A stretch of DNA of 64,000 nucleotides, from contig NC_084460.1 of assembly GCF_027409185.1 (NCBI RefSeq), positions 65,856,501 to 65,920,500 on the forward strand, in the 5' to 3' direction. Shown here piece by piece: positions 11,688 through 64,000 of this stretch. A program made the translations under genes and the position numbers. Within the stretch, counting starts at the first letter, position 1; each line of letters opens with the position of its first letter. This stretch comes from Cynocephalus volans. Lineage: Eukaryota > Chordata > Mammalia > Dermoptera > Cynocephalidae. The notes beneath the pieces were generated by a model that was not told where the DNA came from, searched no databases, and worked only from the letters and a program-made list of their open reading frames with translations.

Positions 11688-13289
11688 CTTTTGGGGTATG
11701 TGTGTGTGCTGGGGGACTTAATACCTGTCTGAGATAGTTTCTTAAAAGGAAAATAGTTTCCTATGCAGAAAGTGCAGGGACAGTGAGGTGCTGATTGGCC
11801 CCAGTTGCTCCCCTCTTCTTTATGATATAATAAGTGCAGGGAGCTTAGGAGTTTGGAAGTTCTCTCTAGGGTCCCCTTCACTTGTAAATGCTCTGTGACC
11901 CCATGGCTGCAGCCACCAAACACCTGCTGAGCCAGCAAGGAATGTACTTCCAAAAGATTTCACCATGGCTGGCCTGGAGTGGTAGCACGGGCTGGGCCAG
12001 GGGCAACTGAAAATGGGAAGTTCTGAAATGTGAGGTCAATTGAGGAGTGAAGGGATTGCCGTGAAGCATAGACGCAGGGGCCTGGGTGAGGGCTTGTGGC
12101 CCTGTGAGTATGTCTGTTTTGGGCATGAGTTTGATAAGAGTCAGAGGAGGCAGATGAAGTTGAGGGCAGCTTGGGCACAGGGAGTCAAATGCCCAGAAGA
12201 CTGGAGGTTGCTACCATCCCTGAGCCAGGAACTCTGAGATGTTTCCATCCTTGAAATCCAATGGTTCTATGATTCAAGCTTGGCTGGCCCATCACAGGTG
12301 CTCCAAAGGCTTGTGGAATGAAAAATGAGTGGAAACAAGGGTAATTGCATTTGCAGACTGCTTGACACTTCCTGACTTGGACAGCCTTGAGTACAATGTT
12401 TCATTAAGTGAGCAGAGAATAAACGTGGGAGTAAGAGCAGACAAGTGCTCTCTTTCCCTCGTCCAAGGATGTCTCAGGGGGAAATAGCTACAGTAAGTCT
12501 TCAGGTTAGAGAGAGGAGCACAGGAAATGTGCACACTTGATCCCAGGTCTATGTTGCTAATCGCTACAAAGTATGTGTTCCTCCTGCACGAAGTGTCTGA
12601 AGACTTCCAGGCCCACATGCCCACGTGTCAGTGAAGTCTATGACACACTGAATGCTGATGGTGTGCGTTTCATGGGTCAGGACATTCCATACCGGTGAAA
12701 GGATAGCTAGTCACTGAGCTATTTTACATCTTAAACAAGAGTATGGATCGAATCAAGTGTGAATTATTCTGTTTTGGAGTATTAGCTGCCACAGTTAAAA
12801 AATTTCAAGATAGCTTACTCTCTCCTGTGACCTAGGCCATTTTTGGACTCTTCCTTTTGTCAAGAAATACAAACAAATTTGGAATACAAACAAATACAAA
12901 ACTCAATATATACATGAGTAAATACCGTGATGGGACATGACTATCTCATGTAATAGCACGGAATGGGCATGGTTTGTGGTTTCTGCTGTGGCAGAATCAC
13001 CCTCTATCAGTGCAGGTAAGGTGGAGAAGAAATCTGGGAGAGGAGACTGTGGCTCAGAGTGGCGAACGTCTCCCCTAACACTGGTCTGACCTCAGTGCAG
13101 TGAGCTCTTCCCAGCAGCCCACGGATGGCCTCTAGAGACAGTAAACAGAATCATGGGCAGGAAACTTTTCTTGAAGATCCATCTCATTGGAAAAATCCCA
13201 CTGAGATGCAGTTGAGGATATTTGAAATATGAAAAAGTAAAATTTTAAAGATATATTTTCCTATCTACAGAATGCATCTTAACAACTAC

Positions 13290-13505
13290 AACAACAACGG
13301 CATGGTAGCGATAGCTACCAATTTGTGTTGTTTTTTACTCTATACCAAGCACAGAGCCAGGTGCCATATAGATTCAATATGGAATATCAGAGCTGGAGAG
13401 ATTAGAAGTGAGCCCAAGGCCACGGCATAGTGTTGGAATCAGAATTTAAGCCTAGGTCTATTATATATCAAAACGCGGGCACTTGATCTCTGCATTATAG
13501 TACCT
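13290..13505 (-). repeat. MIR element
   Basis: A diverged MIR read antisense: a size/position gap, then CCCAAGGCCACGGCATAGTG and a GGAATCAGAATTTAAGCC segment that match the MIR order. Limits are approximate. Confidence 0.6.
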
Positions 13506-14147
13506 CCTTCAAAACTGGGCTGCGGGGGAGAAGATATGTTTTTGTTGTGTTCCATTAGCTGCAATCTTTGTAATCAAGTGCATGCTAGCATATTGTAAAA
13601 CACAAGCTGGGCCCTCAATGGATAGGTAGTGGGTGGTCGACTAGTTGATTTTTAAGAGGAAATATCAAGATAACGTTAGTGTGGCAGAGTATAAAATGTC
13701 CAGAAATAGAAGTCTGATGACCTCTGGATGGGTTAGTCTCTTCTATATGTTTTTTGGGAAGTCATCTGTCCTTTTTGGTCCCTGTGTTTTTTTTTTTCCC
13801 TGTAGAATAAGGTTTGGATGGTTCCCAAGAATCTTTCCAAGCTCTGTAATTCTGTGATTCTAGGAAATCACAGAGTCTAAAGGAAATTGATCATGAGAAG
13901 TACACGTGGGGCAAATTATGTATTTTGTAGGATTCTGACATATATCCCAAAGATCTGGACAGCAATGAAGAGTGAAAGTGAAGACTGTTTCCTCCCCACA
14001 GCCCTGGGCTTTGTCCACTCACAGTGCCCATTACCACTGTCCACTGTGGGAGGGACATCCCTGCGGCTATACCAGGGGTCTTTGCCTATGAGTTCCTTCT
14101 TTAAGTCAGAGCAGACTGTTTTAATTTAAACAGAAAAGACAAAATGG

Positions 14148-14220
14148 AGCTCAGGTTTGGAGTTCTTTTGTGCCTCTTTGGGAAGCTCAGGTTTGGAGTT
14201 CTTTTGTGCCTCTTTTGGGA
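14148..14220. repeat. 36-bp tandem duplication
   Basis: Two adjacent copies begin with AGCTCAGGTTTGGAGTTC, the first at 14148 and the second at 14184. They differ only by one extra T in the second, so the duplication is recent compared with the surrounding DNA. Confidence 0.95.
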
Positions 14221-14739
14221 AATTAATAACCACAAGATTTAGGAATACTGTCTCCACCTAACTTTTTAGAGATGATCAAATAACTCAGTATGTTGGGATT
14301 TTACTTATTTTGGGTGAACATGTGCAACTGAGAGCCACGTCCGATACCTACCTACTTCAGATTCCCAGAAACAGGTATGAAAGTCAATTATTTCTTGTTT
14401 TGGGAGATTTTCACCTAAAGTTGCTCATTTCCCCACATCCCTGAGGCACTGATGCTGGGTTCAGTCCCGGCTTTCTTGCCCACCCTCAACCAAGCTCTTC
14501 TACCAGCAACCTGTGAAACGGGATTTGAGAAGACTGGGTCTGGAAGGCATCTCGGAGACTAGTTCTTTTCCAAGTCCCTCTTTTGGGCAGTGAACGACTC
14601 CTGAGGTGGATGCCAGAAGTCTCCATATGCAGTTGAGTTCTTTCCAGAGACATTTCTTGTTACACCCCTTCAGGTATCCCCAAATCCTGTATTTTCCTGC
14701 TCCTACCTTTGCTCGTAGGATGCCCTTCTGTCCACCCAT

Positions 14740-15035
14740 CTCTGCCTGTTGATCCTACCCAGCCATCAAGGCTCTTCTCAAATGTCACCTACTTTGTGGG
14801 GCCTCTTGGCTGTCCTCTACTCCTGTTACGTGTACTCCCTTCTCATTTCCTAGGGCATTTTTTAATCTCACCCTCGCTGTCAGTTCTTATCATACCCTCT
14901 CTATTCTAAGTACTTGTTTACTTCCCTAATCTGTGCTTTAATTATTTTTATCCTTCTCACTCACATTGCATTGAGCATTGTGCTGAACACATTACGTATG
15001 CTATAAATGCTTGTTGAGTTCACAATCATATGAAA
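14740..15035 (+). repeat. LINE-2 3' end fragment
   Basis: TCTTCTCAAATGTCACCTAC, then a pyrimidine-rich stretch, then TTGAGCATTGTGCTGAACAC and ATAAATGCTTGTTGAG follow the order of the L2 3' end. It is ancient and diverged. Confidence 0.7.
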
Positions 15036-15292
15036 CCCATAGCCCAATCTTCTCATTTTTATGAAAGCAAACAGAAAATGAAATTGTATCCCAGGGAAGT
15101 TAATATACTTCTTGACTCCTAGTCTTAGATAATTTCTGCCTATAATCTTTAAAAAAATTTTTTTTCCTTCCTGAATGAATTGTATTATTTAGAATTGATT
15201 TTCCCCTTTGGGACGAAGCAAAATGCAGAATTTACAGAAGGTTGATATGTTTGAAAAAAAGCTCAGCACTGTTTTTAACTCTTTATTTGTAG

Positions 15293-15304
15293 GAGTGCAC
15301 AAAG
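15293..15304 (+). other. MYOM2: MYOM2 exon 2, 5' UTR part and start context
   Basis: The acceptor CTTTATTTGTAG ends at 15292 after a good pyrimidine tract. Twelve leader bases (GAGTGCACAAAG) then precede the ATG. An A at -3 gives a favourable Kozak context. Confidence 0.75.
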
Positions 15305-62712
<47,408 letters not shown>

Positions 62713-64000
62713 GTGATTCATTCATTTATTTGTTTCCTTTTCCATGAAAGTGTTTTTGATCCTTATGGCAAACTAGCCCAGAGTCCTAAGGTGAACCTGT
62801 TCAAATAACTTGGACATGACTGTTGTAGGGGGTCCTACAAAGAGGGTGTCATTCTCCTCCAAGGATTTGCGGGACGAGCACAGCGAGATTCCAGCAGATG
62901 GCAGCAAAGTGCCATATGGGAGTGGCACCTTCCTGTGTTGGCGCAAGGTTGCCATGTTGGCTCCCGGGAACTGCGTGGACATGCCTCTTCTTCCTGCACT
63001 GCAGTCCAGCAGTTGTTAACACCTCTGCTCTCAGACCTGCAGTCCTTAGGCTGTACTTATGTGCTTTCCACAGAGATGATTAATATTATATTATGTCCTT
63101 CCCCTTCAAGCCCTGTATATAATTTCTCAATTTATGTGATTGGTAATCGGAATCCATTTGATAAATGACACACACACACACTCACACACACACTCACACA
63201 CACACACACTTTCAATACATTTGACAAAATTTTAGTGCCTACATTGCTCTATCCTCTTTTTCTCCAAATATTTCTAATTTTAGCACTTGCAATTCAGCAG
63301 TTACTGGGTCAGTTGAGATAACTGTCCTTAGATCCAGTAGGTCCATATGCTCTGGCTAATTTGCCCAGCTGCCTTAATCTAAAGGTTTTCTTCTTTTGGT
63401 TTTGGACCCTGCCGTGTGGTTTAGACAGGGATGCACCCTTTCTTAAAGAAAGACCACATCTGAGTCAGACACACACCACACTGACAGAGGCTTAAACAGG
63501 CAACAACCTCTGGAAAACAACTTGACAATATAAAACAATTTCTTTTGAATGAAAAAGTCAGTTTCTAAGAATCCAGCTAAATAAATAAACTAGAAACTTA
63601 GTTAATATATATTTATCACTATCAATATAGATTATACTATGCATAATCTATGTACATAGAAGAGAGTGATTTAATTTTGATATTGTCCAAATGATGATTT
63701 TTTCCAGTTAAAAATCACATTTAAAATAATATTAAGTGCCACTGAATTATGTTAAACATGAAACCCAGATTATAAATGAGTTGATATGATTTTAATTCTA
63801 CTTTAAAATATGCAGGAAAAAAAAGAGGAAAACGATATATCAAAATTGTAGCAAATCTGTTTATTCCTGCAAAGTGAAATTGTGTGGCACTGTGAATCTT
63901 TATCCCTCTGCTTTTCTCATTTACTATGTATAGTTTTTCCAACTGGAAAAATAAGTTATTTTTGAAAAGGTGTGCTCTTAATAAAATGTGAATAATAAAA
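62713..64000 (+). other. MYOM2: MYOM2 intron 20, continuing past the window
   Basis: At least 1.3 kb with a (CA)n run (63168-63208) and AT-rich sequence. No exon matching the remaining half of Fn3-5 was found. Confidence 0.88.
63168..63208. repeat. (CA)n microsatellite with CT interruptions
   Basis: A run of CACACA units broken by CTCACA. Confidence 0.95.

Larger units (their letters stand above)
9348..15292 (+). other. MYOM2: MYOM2 intron 1 (predicted)
   Basis: About 5.9 kb between the leader exon and the ATG exon. It contains a diverged local duplication (10230-10375 and 10968-11095), a (TA)n run (11656-11683), a MIR (13290-13505), a 36-bp tandem duplication (14148-14220) and an L2 segment (14740-15035). 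First introns of muscle genes often hold enhancers, but I could not single one out. Confidence 0.55.

Noticed and set aside
11516..11953. 145-codon minus-strand frame with a Tyr-Ile repeat
   Set aside because: It runs across the (TA)n microsatellite, which gives the YIYIYIYI stretch; no homology.

Overview
The window is nuclear DNA of a placental mammal: large introns with GT-AG splice sites, abundant ancient L1, L2, MIR and LTR remnants, and one split gene. That gene is MYOM2 (M-protein, also called myomesin-2), a structural protein of the sarcomeric M-band, read on the + strand. I assembled 19 coding exons by hand (15305-62712). Their lengths keep one open frame of 2,619 nt (873 codons), and the product matches mammalian M-protein as I know it from its start to the fifth fibronectin III domain. 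The window then ends inside an intron. The rest of the protein (about 590 residues in human: the end of Fn3-5 and the C-terminal Ig domains) lies to the right.

The species is probably a colugo (Dermoptera, such as Galeopterus). Four young SINEs descend from a tRNA, and two of them clearly have the D-arm and TψC-arm of tRNA-Ile. Two occur as tRNA-like dimers. Two of the four are bounded by perfect 16-bp target duplications. To my knowledge tRNA-Ile SINEs (CYN family) are typical of colugos. I see no Alu, B1/B2, carnivore SINEC or ruminant SINE. This species call is an inference.

Layout: 1-9190 is intergenic. It starts with an internally deleted L1 on the minus strand (1-2455) and holds a second L1 piece, two MIRs and a solo LTR-like element. 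At 9184-9347 lies the likely muscle promoter and noncoding exon 1: an E-box, a MEF2-type sequence that doubles as a TATA box, a perfect CArG (SRF) box and, 126 bp further on, a good splice donor. Intron 1 (about 5.9 kb) leads to exon 2 with the start codon. Exons 2-6 encode the N-terminal head, its helical segment and the first half of Ig1. Exons 7-10 (32.6-41.1 kb) complete Ig1 and encode the linker and Ig2. Exons 11-20 (43.4-62.7 kb) encode Fn3-1 to the first part of Fn3-5, two exons per domain, plus a small linker exon (E13). Every Ig2/Fn3 module is bounded by phase-1 introns.

I found no second protein-coding gene, no functional RNA gene and no CRISPR, operon or prokaryote-like system. The other open frames are short and fall in introns or transposon remnants. 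The points most worth a second look are the compact MEF2/CArG promoter, the phase-1 module architecture with small frame-preserving exons, a group of weak splice sites, the lineage-specific SINEs, and several intra-intron duplications that no recognised repeat explains.
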